A stretch of 64,000 bases of DNA from an uncultured Oscillospiraceae bacterium (GCA_958366985.1 CATXDC010000002.1:1-64000); one strand, 5' to 3'; positions 8,929 through 17,601 are shown, numbered from the stretch's first letter. The notes: generated by a model not told the origin, from the letters alone. Made by a program: numbers and translations.

Positions 8929-10403
8929 AAAAAGTGAGTGTAATAACAAGTGCGGTAAACGGGGTCAAAAACGTCTTTAGGTACTGGAAAAAGCCTCAGC
9001 CAGGCAGATATGTTCCTTATAGTGAGATTGTGGCTTTCAGTGGCGGCGGAATCGGCGTTAAAACCGTAAACTCAATGGTAGGTCAGATAAATATGTCTGC
9101 CACCTGTCTGCTTATCGGATCTATTTATAAGCTAAGTCCGTCCAATATATTTATACTCTTTGTGCTTTCAAATATAATAAGCGTTCTGAAAACTCCCATT
9201 GTAAGTATTCTTGTAGATAATACCAACACTAAAATGGGAAAATTTCGTCCTTATCTTCTCTGGGCGGGTATACCCTGTTTAATCGGTGTCGTGGGAATGA
9301 CGTGGCTTATTCCCATAAACGGAAGCAATATTACCAAAATGGTGCTTATAGCCATTTTCTATAATATTTTGTATATAGGCCAGCACATTTATAATAATGC
9401 CTATACAGGTATTTCACAGGTTATTTCTCCTGACTCCGGTGAACGTACTTTTATTATGAGCATTTCGGAGTTTGTGGCAAATCTTGGTCCCTCACTTGTT
9501 TCGCTTATTCTCCCCATTTTTGCTCAGATTTTCTTCGGCTCTAAAGGACTTCTTGATATTAAATCATATCGTATTTTACTTCCTGCATTTGCGGCAGCTG
9601 GATTTGCCTTAGGCCTTGTTGTAATGTTCAAGACAAAGGAAAGAGTAATAAAGCCCGTAAGTGAAAAGGAAGAAAAGGTAAGCTTCAAAGAAGGATTTGC
9701 AGGTATTGCTCACAGCCGTGATTTTTGGATTGTAAGCATAGGAAAGCTTTTTGACGGATGTCGTGGAGCAATATCGCTTCTCCTTAACTGGATATGTCTT
9801 TATCAGCTTAACAGCAGCGCAATGGCGGGAATACTTCCCACAATAACCTCCACTGCATTTATTCCCGGAATGCTTTTAGCACCTCTCTGCATTAAAAAGC
9901 TCGGTTACAGAAAGTTTGGATTCGGCTCTTTTGCTCTAAATGCGGTAGCGGCGCTTATAATGGTACTCACTTTCCAAAAGAGTATCGTTTTCTTTGTGAT
10001 TTCACTTTATATTTTCAATTTTGCAAGCGGCCCTCAGTACATACTTCAGACTTCACTTACTGCCGATGCCCTTGACCAGCAGCAGCTGAGAACAAGTAAG
10101 CGTGTTGAGGGATTTGCTCAGAATATTCAGCTTATGTTCTCCGTAATAGGCAGTATTTTTTCAACTGCAATTCTTACCTTTGTTTATGAACACTTCGGAC
10201 TTGCCGCAGGCGCCGACGGATTTACAGATTACAGTGTCCTTACAGATGCAGCAATCAGAAATCCGATCATAACATGGAGTATTATAATCGCACTGGTAGC
10301 ATCCTTTATTTCGGCAGTTCCCTTTATCTTCTGCAATATGACAAAGGAGAAGCACGAAAAGATTATTGAAGAGCTTCAGAAGAAGGCAGAAGACGAAAAA
10401 TAA
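8925..10403 (+). CDS. GPH-family sugar:cation symporter
   Basis: 492 residues with about 12 membrane segments. It shows VDNTNTKMGKFRPYLLWAG after the second helix pair, the Asp/Arg signature of glycoside-pentoside-hexuronide transporters such as MelB. It begins with GTG overlapping the alpha-galactosidase stop by 4 bases. It most likely brings the galactoside substrate into the cell together with a cation. A hairpin terminator follows at once. Confidence 0.85.
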   Translation: MKKVSVITSAVNGVKNVFRYWKKPQPGRYVPYSEIVAFSGGGIGVKTVNSMVGQINMSATCLLIGSIYKLSPSNIFILFVLSNIISVLKTPIVSILVDNTNTKMGKFRPYLLWAGIPCLIGVVGMTWLIPINGSNITKMVLIAIFYNILYIGQHIYNNAYTGISQVISPDSGERTFIMSISEFVANLGPSLVSLILPIFAQIFFGSKGLLDIKSYRILLPAFAAAGFALGLVVMFKTKERVIKPVSEKEEKVSFKEGFAGIAHSRDFWIVSIGKLFDGCRGAISLLLNWICLYQLNSSAMAGILPTITSTAFIPGMLLAPLCIKKLGYRKFGFGSFALNAVAALIMVLTFQKSIVFFVISLYIFNFASGPQYILQTSLTADALDQQQLRTSKRVEGFAQNIQLMFSVIGSIFSTAILTFVYEHFGLAAGADGFTDYSVLTDAAIRNPIITWSIIIALVASFISAVPFIFCNMTKEKHEKIIEELQKKAEDEK

Positions 10404-10408
10404 ATATT

Positions 10409-10440
10409 AAGTAAAGGTTTTAAATAAAACTTTTTTACTT
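10409..10440 (+). terminator. Terminator of the alpha-galactosidase operon
   Basis: AAGTAAA...TTTTA pairs with TAAAAC...TTTACTT around a short AT loop, with a T-rich 3' arm, directly after the symporter stop. Confidence 0.6.
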
Positions 10441-10450
10441 GACTGATTCT

Positions 10451-10495
10451 ATTTCCGTCTGTTGTATATTTATTTGGTATACAGCAGGCGGAAAT
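10451..10495 (+). repeat. 18-bp inverted repeat in the nagA leader
   Basis: ATTTCCGTCTGTTGTATA (10451-10468) pairs with TATACAGCAGGCGGAAAT (10478-10495) across 9 bases. The two mismatches are both G-U pairs in plus-strand RNA. No T run follows. It is either a stable mRNA hairpin or a dyad operator upstream of nagA. Confidence 0.5.
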
Positions 10496-10575
10496 ATCTG
10501 TATTGTTTAATTCATTAAAAAGTGATATCATAAAATAAGTCTTATTAGGAATAATTTAAATTGCGGAGGGATTTT

Positions 10576-11700
10576 ATGCTTATTAAAAACGCAGTTGTTT
10601 ACGGTAAGGATTTTGAACCCGAAAGAGATAATATAAGAGTAATCGGTGAAAAAATAGATAGTGTAGGAGATATGTGTGCAGAAGCCGGTGAAGAAGAACT
10701 GGATTTTGCTGGATGCATAGCCGTACCGGGATTTATAGATATACACATTCACGGAAGAATGGGCTGCGATACCTGCGATGCAAAGGAAGAGAGTCTTGAA
10801 AAGATATCCGAAAGCCTTGCATCTCTGGGAATAACTTCATTTTGTCCCACTACAATGACTTTGGGCAATGAAGAGCTTAAAAAGATTTTTGCATGTACTG
10901 CCGGTTATATGGGCAATGAGAAAGGCGCATATATTCACGGTATAAATATGGAAGGCCCATATATTTCTCCGGCTAAAAAGGGAGCACAGAACGGAAAATA
11001 CGTCAGAAACCCCGACTTTGATGAGTTCAAAGAACTTTCGGATATCTGTCCCGTAAGCCTTGTGGATGTAGCTCCTGAAACAGATGGTGCAGCGGAATTT
11101 GCACATAAAGCAAAGGATATCGCCACAGTTTCCGAGGCTCATACAAGCGCCGAATATGATGACGCTAAAAAAGGCTTCGAGAAAGGCTTTACCCATGCAA
11201 CTCATCTGTTCAATGCAATGACCGCTCTCGGCAGCAGAGAGCCCGGAGTTGTGGGAGCCGTATTTGACAGCGATACTGCAACGGCGGAGCTTATCTGCGA
11301 CGGATTCCATATTTCACCTGTTACGCTTAGAATTGCCTTTAAAGTTCTTGGTGAAAACCGCTCTGTTGTGGTGAGCGATTCCATGATGGCAGCAGGCCTT
11401 GAGGACGGAGATTATGAGCTTGGAGGACAGGAGGTTTTCGTCCGTGACGGAAAGGCTCTGCTTGCAGACGGAACAATCGCCGCAAGTACATCAAATATAC
11501 TCGACGAGTTCAGAAACGTTGTATCATTCGGCATTCCCTTTAAGCAGGCTGTAAAATCCTGTACCATAAATCCAGCAAGGGCAATTGGAGCAGATAAATA
11601 CACCGGAACAATCGAAGAGGGCAAGTTTGCCGATATACTCATTCTCGACAAGGAGCTCAATGTAAAAGCTGTATTTGTCAAGGGTAAGAGAATGGTCTGA
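10576..11700 (+). CDS. nagA: N-acetylglucosamine-6-phosphate deacetylase
   Basis: 374 residues from the ATG at 10576, 6 bases after GGAGGG; a longer reading from a TTG would run through that site and is rejected. The amidohydrolase metal motif HIH is at 57-59, followed by NMEGPYISPAKKGAQN with the metal-binding Glu, HLFNAM and VSDSMMAAG with the catalytic Asp. It removes acetate from GlcNAc-6-P in amino-sugar use and cell-wall recycling. It stands alone, without nagB, next to sugar genes. Confidence 0.93.
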   Translation: MLIKNAVVYGKDFEPERDNIRVIGEKIDSVGDMCAEAGEEELDFAGCIAVPGFIDIHIHGRMGCDTCDAKEESLEKISESLASLGITSFCPTTMTLGNEELKKIFACTAGYMGNEKGAYIHGINMEGPYISPAKKGAQNGKYVRNPDFDEFKELSDICPVSLVDVAPETDGAAEFAHKAKDIATVSEAHTSAEYDDAKKGFEKGFTHATHLFNAMTALGSREPGVVGAVFDSDTATAELICDGFHISPVTLRIAFKVLGENRSVVVSDSMMAAGLEDGDYELGGQEVFVRDGKALLADGTIAASTSNILDEFRNVVSFGIPFKQAVKSCTINPARAIGADKYTGTIEEGKFADILILDKELNVKAVFVKGKRMV

Positions 11701-11784
11701 TTATAATAATGTATATAAACGGATCGCTCTTTTGTATTTGAAATTATATTTATAAAAGAAAATGAAAAAGTTCCCTTTTAGGGG

Positions 11785-11813
11785 TTGACCGATTGTAATT
11801 AATGTATTATAAT
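11785..11813 (+). promoter_or_regulatory. Promoter of the rpmG-secE-nusG operon
   Basis: TTGACC (11785-11790) and a perfect TATAAT (11808-11813) are 17 bases apart. The leader to rpmG contains a small CCTC/GAGG stem followed by seven T, a weak attenuator candidate at about 11821-11842. Confidence 0.85.
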
Positions 11814-11898
11814 GGCTGTACCTCTTAGAGGGTTCTTTTTTTGTGCCCTTAAAATGAGAGGGAGGCTAATTATTATCCGGAAAACTGGAGGTGCCGTC

Positions 11899-12048
11899 AT
11901 GAGAGTCAAAGTTACAATGGCCTGCACGGAGTGCAAACAGCGCAATTACAACACAATGAAGAACAAGAAGAACGACCCCGACAGGTTGGAGATGAACAAG
12001 TATTGCAGATTCTGCAAGAAGCACACTCTCCACAGGGAAACAAAGTAA
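11899..12048 (+). CDS. rpmG: 50S ribosomal protein L33
   Basis: 49 residues starting MRVKVTMACTEC, with the two CxxC pairs (C9/C12 and C36/C39) of the zinc-binding form of L33. The ATG at 11899 follows CTGGAGGTG. It is the first gene of the operon with secE, as in most Firmicutes. Confidence 0.97.
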   Translation: MRVKVTMACTECKQRNYNTMKNKKNDPDRLEMNKYCRFCKKHTLHRETK

Positions 12049-12063
12049 GGGGAGGTAAAAAAA

Positions 12064-12390
12064 GTGGCTGACAAAATCAAGAAGGAAGCTAAGGCTTCCG
12101 CTGAGAAGTCCGGCAAAAAGTCGGGCAAAGAGAAAAAGCCGGGCTTTTTTGCCAAAATGAAACGTTTCTTCAAAGACCTTAAAGGTGAAGGAAAGAAAAT
12201 CGTATGGACAGACAGAAAAACTGTCATCAAGAGCACAGGCGTAGTTCTTGCTGCCGTTGTTATAATCGGCGCAGGAATCTGGGTTGTTGACTACGGTCTT
12301 TCCGAACTTCTCAAGCTTATCAAAGACCTTAAGCCCGAAGAAGCAGCTGCAATGATCAGTTCAGCAGTTTATTCCTTGGGTTGGTTTTAA
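12064..12390 (+). CDS. secE: Preprotein translocase subunit SecE
   Basis: 108 residues with GTG start after GGGGAGG. A long Lys/Ala-rich N-terminal tail (about 1-32) precedes the conserved FFKDLKGEGKKIVWTDRKT segment and a single transmembrane helix (about 57-80). SecE is the clamp of the SecYEG channel in the cytoplasmic membrane. The tail makes it longer than the usual 60-residue Gram-positive SecE. Confidence 0.92.
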   Translation: MADKIKKEAKASAEKSGKKSGKEKKPGFFAKMKRFFKDLKGEGKKIVWTDRKTVIKSTGVVLAAVVIIGAGIWVVDYGLSELLKLIKDLKPEEAAAMISSAVYSLGWF

Positions 12391-12421
12391 GGCAGTTTAA
12401 TTCTGAAAACGGAGTGGTACA

Positions 12422-12979
12422 ATGGCAAGCGATGCAAGATGGTTCGTTGTGCATACCTATTCCGGTTATGAGAATAAGGTTGCCACAAACATTGAAACGG
12501 TTGTAGAAAACCGTAAAATGTCAGATCAGATTCTTGAGGTAAAGGTTCCCACAGAAAAGGTAACCGAAATCAAGGATAACAAAACTCGAGAAGTTGAAAG
12601 AAAAGTGTTCCCCGGTTATGTATTGGTAAAGCTTGCAGTGTTTTACGATGAAGAGTCCGGTACATCAGAGATGAGTGACGAGGCTTGGTACGTAATACGC
12701 AACACCAGAGGTGTTACAGGCTTTGTCGGTCCGGGAAGCAAGCCCGTTCCGCTCACTGAGGCAGAGGTTGCCGCACTGGGCGTCGAAAAGCAGCAGGTTG
12801 AGGTAAACTATGGTGTAGATGACCTTGTTACCATAATCGGTGGACCTTTCGATGGATTTTCAGGAACGGTTCAGGAAGTTGATACGGCTAAAAACTATGT
12901 CCGTGTCAATATCTCAATGTTCGGCCGTGAAACACCTGTTGAATTTGAGCTCAATCAGGTAGAAGCAGTCGAAGAATAA
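12422..12979 (+). CDS. nusG: Transcription termination/antitermination factor NusG
   Basis: 185 residues: the NGN domain (WFVVHTYSGYENKV ... VFPGYVLVKL ... VRNTRGVTGFVG-type, here VIRNTRGVTGFVG) and a C-terminal KOW domain (GDLVTIIGGPFDGFSGTVQEVD-like, about 130-185). It binds RNA polymerase and adjusts pausing, termination and ribosome coupling. It follows secE by 31 bases. Confidence 0.97.
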   Translation: MASDARWFVVHTYSGYENKVATNIETVVENRKMSDQILEVKVPTEKVTEIKDNKTREVERKVFPGYVLVKLAVFYDEESGTSEMSDEAWYVIRNTRGVTGFVGPGSKPVPLTEAEVAALGVEKQQVEVNYGVDDLVTIIGGPFDGFSGTVQEVDTAKNYVRVNISMFGRETPVEFELNQVEAVEE

Positions 12980-13010
12980 TTACGATAATTTGCGGTTTTC
13001 CGCTTATTAT

Positions 13011-13084
13011 TCGCACGTTTTGTGCGAGGGACTCCGGTCCCTGTGGGAGGAGCAGAATGTTTTAACTGCTCCGCCATCTACCAC
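13011..13084 (+). promoter_or_regulatory. rplK leader, probable L1 protein binding site
   Basis: Three hairpins: CGCAC/GTGCG, GGGAC/GTCCC, and a longer one in which GTGG (13043-13046) pairs with CCAC (13081-13084) around GGAGCAG/CTGCTCC. The GTGGGAGGA...TTTAAC...CCAC pattern recurs before rplA, where protein L1 of bacteria commonly represses the rplK-rplA mRNA by binding a copy of its 23S rRNA site. Confidence 0.5.
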
Positions 13085-13105
13085 GTTACTATGGAGGTGC
13101 AAAAA

Positions 13106-13531
13106 ATGGCTCAAAAGGTTGTAGGTTTAATTAAGCTTCAGATCCCCGCCGGAAAAGCAACGCCGGCACCCCCGGTTGGTCCTGCACTGGGTCAGCACGG
13201 TGTTAACATTATGGCGTTCACAAAGGAATTCAATGAGCGCACAAAGAACGATGTGGGTCTTATAATCCCCGTTGTTATCACTGTTTATGCAGACCGTTCC
13301 TTCACATTCGTTACAAAGACCCCTCCCGCCGCTGTTCTTATTAAGAAAGAGTGCGGAATCGAGAGCGGTTCAGGCGTTCCGAATAAGACGAAGGTAGCTA
13401 CGATCACCGGTGAGCAGGTCAGAAAAATCGCCGAGTTGAAAATGCCCGACCTTAATGCAGCAAGCATCGAAGCCGCTATGAGTATGGTAGCAGGCACAGC
13501 TCGCAGCATGGGCGTTACCGTCGTCGATTAA
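13106..13531 (+). CDS. rplK: 50S ribosomal protein L11
   Basis: 141 residues beginning MAQKVVGLIKLQIPAGKATPAPPVGPALGQHGVNIMAF, the N-terminal signature of L11 with its proline-rich hinge, ending GTARSMGVTVVD. The ATG at 13106 lies 9 bases past GGAGG. A longer in-frame reading from 13022 passes through the leader hairpins and is rejected. L11 forms the GTPase-associated centre with L10 and L7/L12 encoded just downstream. Confidence 0.97.
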   Translation: MAQKVVGLIKLQIPAGKATPAPPVGPALGQHGVNIMAFTKEFNERTKNDVGLIIPVVITVYADRSFTFVTKTPPAAVLIKKECGIESGSGVPNKTKVATITGEQVRKIAELKMPDLNAASIEAAMSMVAGTARSMGVTVVD

Positions 13532-13540
13532 TGCTCCCGG

Positions 13541-13567
13541 GTGGGAGGAAAAATCCGATTTAACCAC
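13541..13567 (+). promoter_or_regulatory. Second L1-type binding motif before rplA
   Basis: GTGGGAGGA (13541-13549) and TTTAACCAC (13559-13567) give a short GTGG/CCAC stem with the same internal loop pattern as in the rplK leader. It lies just upstream of the rplA ribosome binding site. Confidence 0.45.
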
Positions 13568-13587
13568 TCTATGGGGAGGTACACACA

Positions 13588-14298
13588 ATGAAACATGGAA
13601 AAAAGTATGTCGAAAGCAGCAAGCTTGTAGACAGAGCAAAGCTTTATGATCCCGCAGAAGCTCTTGACGTTGCAGTTAAGACAGCTTCCGCTAAGTTTGA
13701 TGAAACAGTTGAAGTTCATGTACGTCTCGGCGTTGACTCCCGTCACGCAGACCAGCAGGTTCGCGGTGCGGTAGTTCTTCCCAACGGAACAGGTAAAAAT
13801 GTTCGTGTTGCAGTTTTTGCAAAGGGTGAAAACGCTAAGGCAGCTGAGGCAGCAGGTGCTGACGTTGTCGGTGCTGAAGAGCTTGCAGCTAAGATTCAGG
13901 GCGAAGGCTGGATGGAATTTGACGTTGCAATCGCAACTCCCGACATGATGGGTGTTGTTGGACGTCTCGGTAAGGTTCTCGGACCCCGTGGTCTTATGCC
14001 CAGCCCCAAGGCAGGTACAGTTACAATGGACGTTGCTAAGGCTGTAACAGAAGCTAAGGCAGGTAAGATTGAGTACCGTCTTGATAAAACAAATATCATT
14101 CACTGCCCCATCGGCAAGGTTTCCTTTGGATGCGATAAGCTTTCCGAGAACTTTGATACTCTTCTCGAAGCTATCATCAAGGCAAAGCCCGCCGCAACAA
14201 AGGGTCAGTATATCCGCTCATGTGTTGTAGCATCAACAATGGGCCCCGGAGTTAGAATCAATCCCAGCAAGATTGGTGCTGCTCCTGCGGAAAACTGA
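13588..14298 (+). CDS. rplA: 50S ribosomal protein L1
   Basis: 236 residues, full length, with ATPDMMGVVGRLGKVLGPRGLMPSPK, the two-domain L1 signature, in the middle. The ATG at 13588 follows GGGGAGG. L1 forms the tRNA-exit stalk and is the likely autogenous repressor of rplK-rplA through the two leader motifs nearby. Confidence 0.97.
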   Translation: MKHGKKYVESSKLVDRAKLYDPAEALDVAVKTASAKFDETVEVHVRLGVDSRHADQQVRGAVVLPNGTGKNVRVAVFAKGENAKAAEAAGADVVGAEELAAKIQGEGWMEFDVAIATPDMMGVVGRLGKVLGPRGLMPSPKAGTVTMDVAKAVTEAKAGKIEYRLDKTNIIHCPIGKVSFGCDKLSENFDTLLEAIIKAKPAATKGQYIRSCVVASTMGPGVRINPSKIGAAPAEN

Positions 14299-14314
14299 TT
14301 TTTCGCAATTTTTC

Positions 14315-14343
14315 TTGACACAGCGCTTGCTGTGTGGTATCAT
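14315..14343 (+). promoter_or_regulatory. Promoter of rplJ-rplL
   Basis: Perfect TTGACA (14315-14320), a 17-base spacer and TATCAT (14338-14343), 16 bases after the rplA stop. It gives rplJ-rplL their own transcript. Confidence 0.8.
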
Positions 14344-14349
14344 AAATAA

Positions 14350-14482
14350 GCTGTTTAGCCGTAGACAGCGGGTGCTTATGCATAATTCGGTTTAACCGTT
14401 CCCGCCGAGGAGAAACTACAAGATTTTTGTTTTGTATAATTTCGCCTTTTCTGCGGTTGCGGAAAAGGCGTTTTCTTTTTCC
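14350..14482 (+). promoter_or_regulatory. L10 leader RNA with attenuator hairpin
   Basis: The segment with GTAGACAGCGGGTGC (from about 14360) and CCCGCCGAGG (14401-14410) matches the conserved core of the bacterial L10(L12)4-binding leader upstream of rplJ. It ends in a stem CGCCTTTTC/GGAAAAGGCG (14443-14470) followed by TTTTCTTTTT, a terminator-like element that excess L10-L12 complex could favour. Confidence 0.75.
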
Positions 14483-14516
14483 CGGCAGTTTATGTATTTT
14501 TTGGAGGTGAATTAGT

Positions 14517-15041
14517 TTGCCAAGTGCAAAGGTTTTAGAGCAGAAGAAACAAATCGTTGCTGAGCTTAGCGAAAGACTCAAGGCTTCCTGCGCTGGTGTT
14601 GTTGTTGATTACAAGGGAATCAACGTTGCTGACGATACCGCTCTTCGTAAGGAACTCAGAGAGGCTGGCGTTAAGTACGAGGTAGTTAAGAATACTCTTC
14701 TTCGCCTTGCTGTTAAGGAGGCTGAAATCGAGGGTATTGATGAGTGCCTTACCGGAACAACTGCTATTGCAACAAGTGCTGATGACTATGTTGCAGCAGC
14801 TCGTATACTTTGCAAGTTCGCTGATAAACACCCCGATTTCGAGGTTAAGAGCGGATACCTTGACGGTGCTGCAATCAGCAATGAGATGATTGTAAGCCTT
14901 TCAAAGCTTCCCTCACGCGAAGTACTTCTTGCAACTGTTTGCAGTGCATTCAATGCACCTATCGCCGCTTTCGCAAGAGCTATTCAGGCTATTGTTGACA
15001 AAGAGGGTGCTCCCGCAGAGGAAGCTCCTGCTGAGGCGTAA
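14517..15041 (+). CDS. rplJ: 50S ribosomal protein L10
   Basis: 174 residues starting with TTG (14517) 8 bases after GGAGG: MPSAKVLEQKKQIVAELSERLK, the normal L10 opening, with VVDYKGINVAD and the C-terminal helix that binds L7/L12 dimers. It has the usual Ala/Glu-rich tail (EAPAEEAPAEA-like). It is co-transcribed with rplL and probably controls both through the leader RNA. Confidence 0.96.
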   Translation: MPSAKVLEQKKQIVAELSERLKASCAGVVVDYKGINVADDTALRKELREAGVKYEVVKNTLLRLAVKEAEIEGIDECLTGTTAIATSADDYVAAARILCKFADKHPDFEVKSGYLDGAAISNEMIVSLSKLPSREVLLATVCSAFNAPIAAFARAIQAIVDKEGAPAEEAPAEA

Positions 15042-15083
15042 TTAATTTAAATTAAAAACAAACTTTTTTGGAGGTAAATTAAA

Positions 15084-15458
15084 ATGGCATCTGAGAAAAT
15101 TGCTGCTCTTATTGAAACAATTAAAGAGCTTACAGTTCTTGAGCTCTCCGAGCTTGTAAAGGCTGTTGAGGACGAGTTTGGCGTATCCGCTGCTGCTGCT
15201 GTTGCAGTTGCTGCTCCCGCTGAGGCTGCTGCCGCTGTTGAGGAGAAGACAGAGTTCGACGTTATCCTTGCTGAGGTTGGCGCTGAGAAGATTAAGGTTA
15301 TCAAGGCTGTTCGTGAGATCACAGGTCTTGGTCTTGCTGACGCTAAGGCACTTGTTGATGGTGCTCCCAAGGCTCTCAAGGAAGGCGTTTCTAAGGAAGA
15401 CGCTGAGGCTGCTAAGGCTAAGCTTGAAGAAGTCGGCGCTAAGGTTGAGCTTAAATAA
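15084..15458 (+). CDS. rplL: 50S ribosomal protein L7/L12
   Basis: 124 residues: N-terminal dimerisation domain, alanine-rich hinge (AAAAVAVAAPAEAAAAVEEK, about 38-57) and the C-terminal domain EKTEFDVILAEVGAEKIKVIKAVREITGLGLADAK that recruits translation factors. GGAGG precedes the ATG at 8 bases. It is the last gene of the ribosomal cluster; no rpoB follows within the window, unlike the common order. Confidence 0.97.
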   Translation: MASEKIAALIETIKELTVLELSELVKAVEDEFGVSAAAAVAVAAPAEAAAAVEEKTEFDVILAEVGAEKIKVIKAVREITGLGLADAKALVDGAPKALKEGVSKEDAEAAKAKLEEVGAKVELK

Positions 15459-15517
15459 GTTTGCCCTTACGGGACTTTCATACTTCCCCAATAGGGGAAA
15501 ACATATGAACAAAATAG

Positions 15518-15546
15518 GAGCTGTCGTTTTGCGGCAGCTCTTTTTT
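15518..15546 (+). terminator. Terminator of rplJ-rplL
   Basis: GAGCTGTCG/GCGGCAGCTC stem (one G-U) with a TTTT loop, then TTTTTTG. A smaller TTCCCC/GGGGAA stem lies upstream at about 15484-15500. Confidence 0.85.
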
Positions 15547-15603
15547 GTTGCTGTAATACTGGATAATATTTAAAATTTTTATTTGATTCATATAAGATGA
15601 TAA

Positions 15604-15637
15604 AACCGCTTTGTATTTAAAACCATACAAAGCGGTT
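15604..15637. terminator. Terminator, mainly for the minus-strand anti-sigma gene
   Basis: A perfect 13-bp stem AACCGCTTTGTAT/ATACAAAGCGGTT with a T run on the plus side and A/T residues on the other, placed between convergent genes. Confidence 0.8.
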
Positions 15638-15644
15638 GTTTTTT

Positions 15645-16685
15645 TTATTTTTCCTGATTGTTCAGAGGAAATGTCACTTCCCAGTTGCCTTCAAGAGCTT
15701 CGGGGGCAGTAAGGTATTCTGCTTCAATCTTCCAGTTTTGGAGATCCGTTAAACCGGAAACATCAAAAATATCTTCGTAATAATGTCCTTTTCTTTCTTC
15801 ATCCCAGAAAGTGAAATCTCCTATGGACTCAAGTGTTTCACCGGTTACAATGTTTTTTAAACGTACAGAGCCGCAGGTGCTTGTAGTGAGAACATTTGCA
15901 TAATGCATCTGTATGTGAAGCTTGCCGTCGATATATCCCAGTGCCGTGACGCTGACACCCTTATAGGGTGAAGCAATAATTCCTTGCGGTTCCAGAGAAT
16001 TATAGTAAAGTGATTTGCTCGGCTGTTCGATTGAGTTGGTGTATCCGATAACCTCTCTCTGAACAATTTTCGGATTCTTTTCAGCAAGGGTGAGATTGAT
16101 TCCCTCAAGACACGCTGTGTCTTTTATCTTTCGAGATAAAATTTTGCTGACGGAAAAAGATACCTTCATGCCACGTATTTTCTGACCGCCATTGTTCTTT
16201 AAGGTCACGAGAAAAGTTTTTGTTTTCGTCTTAGGATCATAGCTTACATCTTCGCAGTATCCTTTTAAATCAAAAGGTGTGCGTATTTCATAGCTGTCAA
16301 AAAGATCGGTGGTTTCATCTATACGGTTGCTGCTTGTGTCCTGTAAGGAAATGTAAATTTCCGCAGTATCGCCGTGTATATATGCGGAAATAACTTCCAT
16401 TTTTACGCCTTTATCCTTGTCGCACTTTTGTACAGGTTTAAAAAACTGTGCGGTTTCAGGTGATATAAGATAAAGAGCATCGTTGAATGTTGTGCTTACA
16501 GCGGCAGCAGTGGGGAAAGCCAAAAGGGATAAAATTAAAATTGCTGCAACCAGAAGAATCTGTTTTCTGCGTATGGGAATTGGCTTTTTCCTGTGTGTGC
16601 CTTTTTCATCAATTGAGCGCTGTGCTTCATCTATAAATTGAGGATCAATATCCGAAAAATTTTTGAGAAACTCTTTTCCGTTCAT
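15645..16685 (-). CDS. Membrane anti-sigma-like protein (DUF4179 type)
   Basis: 346 residues: a cytoplasmic N-terminal part (1-43, charged), one transmembrane helix (about 44-62, ILLVAAILILSLLAFPTAAAV) and a large extracellular beta-rich domain. This architecture, translationally coupled (4-base overlap) to an ECF sigma factor, is that of DUF4179-family sigma regulators. It likely holds the sigma factor inactive until an envelope signal is sensed by the outer domain. No zinc-finger HCC motif is seen in the N-terminus, so the binding mode is unclear. Confidence 0.65.
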   Translation of the reverse strand: MNGKEFLKNFSDIDPQFIDEAQRSIDEKGTHRKKPIPIRRKQILLVAAILILSLLAFPTAAAVSTTFNDALYLISPETAQFFKPVQKCDKDKGVKMEVISAYIHGDTAEIYISLQDTSSNRIDETTDLFDSYEIRTPFDLKGYCEDVSYDPKTKTKTFLVTLKNNGGQKIRGMKVSFSVSKILSRKIKDTACLEGINLTLAEKNPKIVQREVIGYTNSIEQPSKSLYYNSLEPQGIIASPYKGVSVTALGYIDGKLHIQMHYANVLTTSTCGSVRLKNIVTGETLESIGDFTFWDEERKGHYYEDIFDVSGLTDLQNWKIEAEYLTAPEALEGNWEVTFPLNNQEK

Positions 16686-17251
16686 ATATAAAACTCCTTT
16701 CTTTCCAAAAAGTCACGCAGCTTTTTTCGTGTGCGATGCAGAGAAGTTTTTACTTTGCTTTCGCTGAGATTGTAATTAACTGCTATTTCCTTTATTGATT
16801 CTGAAAACCAGTATCTTCTCATAAAGATAATCCGGTTTTCTTTTGAGAGCGTTTTTAAAAATTCATTTATGCAGTCGGTAATTTCGTTTTCGCTTAAAGC
16901 GTTTTCAATACTGTGCAGTTTGTCGGGAATACACATTTCCAGCTCTTCACTCAGTGCTACTATTTCAGCATTTCTCTTTTGAGCGTGTTTTCGGTTTAGT
17001 TTATCAAAGGCGCTGTTGCGGCAAAGCTTTGCCAAATATGCGAACAGATATTTTGGCTTCTGCGGCGGAATGCTGTTCCATGCATTCAAATAAGCGTCGC
17101 TGACCGCTTCTTCGGCATCCTCCTGATTTTGAAGAATGTGATATGCGAGATAAGATAAATTCTTACCGTATTTTTGCTCTGTTTCCCGTAATGCTTTTTC
17201 ATCCCTCGAAAAAAACATTTCAATAATAGCTTTGTCCTCCGTTTTGTTCAC
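16682..17251 (-). CDS. ECF sigma factor (sigma-70 family)
   Basis: 189 residues with region 2 (YLAYHILQNQEDAEEAVSDAYLNAW, about 33-57) and region 4 (FMRRYWFSESIKEIAVNYNLSESKVKTSLHRTRKKLRDFL) with its helix-turn-helix. It directs RNA polymerase to a small regulon and probably its own promoter. It is co-transcribed with the membrane protein whose start overlaps its stop. Confidence 0.85.
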   Translation of the reverse strand: MNKTEDKAIIEMFFSRDEKALRETEQKYGKNLSYLAYHILQNQEDAEEAVSDAYLNAWNSIPPQKPKYLFAYLAKLCRNSAFDKLNRKHAQKRNAEIVALSEELEMCIPDKLHSIENALSENEITDCINEFLKTLSKENRIIFMRRYWFSESIKEIAVNYNLSESKVKTSLHRTRKKLRDFLERKEFYI

Positions 17252-17601
17252 CCCCAGTGTTTTACGCTCTCAACTATATAGAAGATTTTTAAGAAAAAAG
17301 GTTACAATAATTTACTGTATTATATCATAGAAAATATTGTGGACTGTTTTAAAGAAAAGCTTTAAAGGTTAATGAGCCACGGTAAAAATTACTGCTAAAT
17401 ATATTTGCTGAAATAATGCAATAAAAAGAATTTTATTCAAAAAAAGTGGAAAAATAAAGGAATTACAGCATATCTAACAAATATAGCAAAATAAAAATGT
17501 AAAAAATGCGAAGAAAAAAGAAGAAATGTAAATAAAATTGTCTATATTTTCCTCGCAAATTGCACATAAATATATGTGAAAAAACGTGTAAAATGTCGGT
17601 A
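17252..17601. other. AT-rich intergenic region without a gene
   Basis: About 350 bases, very AT-rich, with no ORF of note and no clear RNA gene. It should hold the minus-strand sigma promoter, but I could not choose one with confidence. Confidence 0.5.

Noticed and set aside
13022..13105. Longer L11 with 28 extra residues
   Set aside because: The extension covers the leader hairpins and lacks a ribosome binding site, and L11 normally starts at MAQKVVGLIKLQ.
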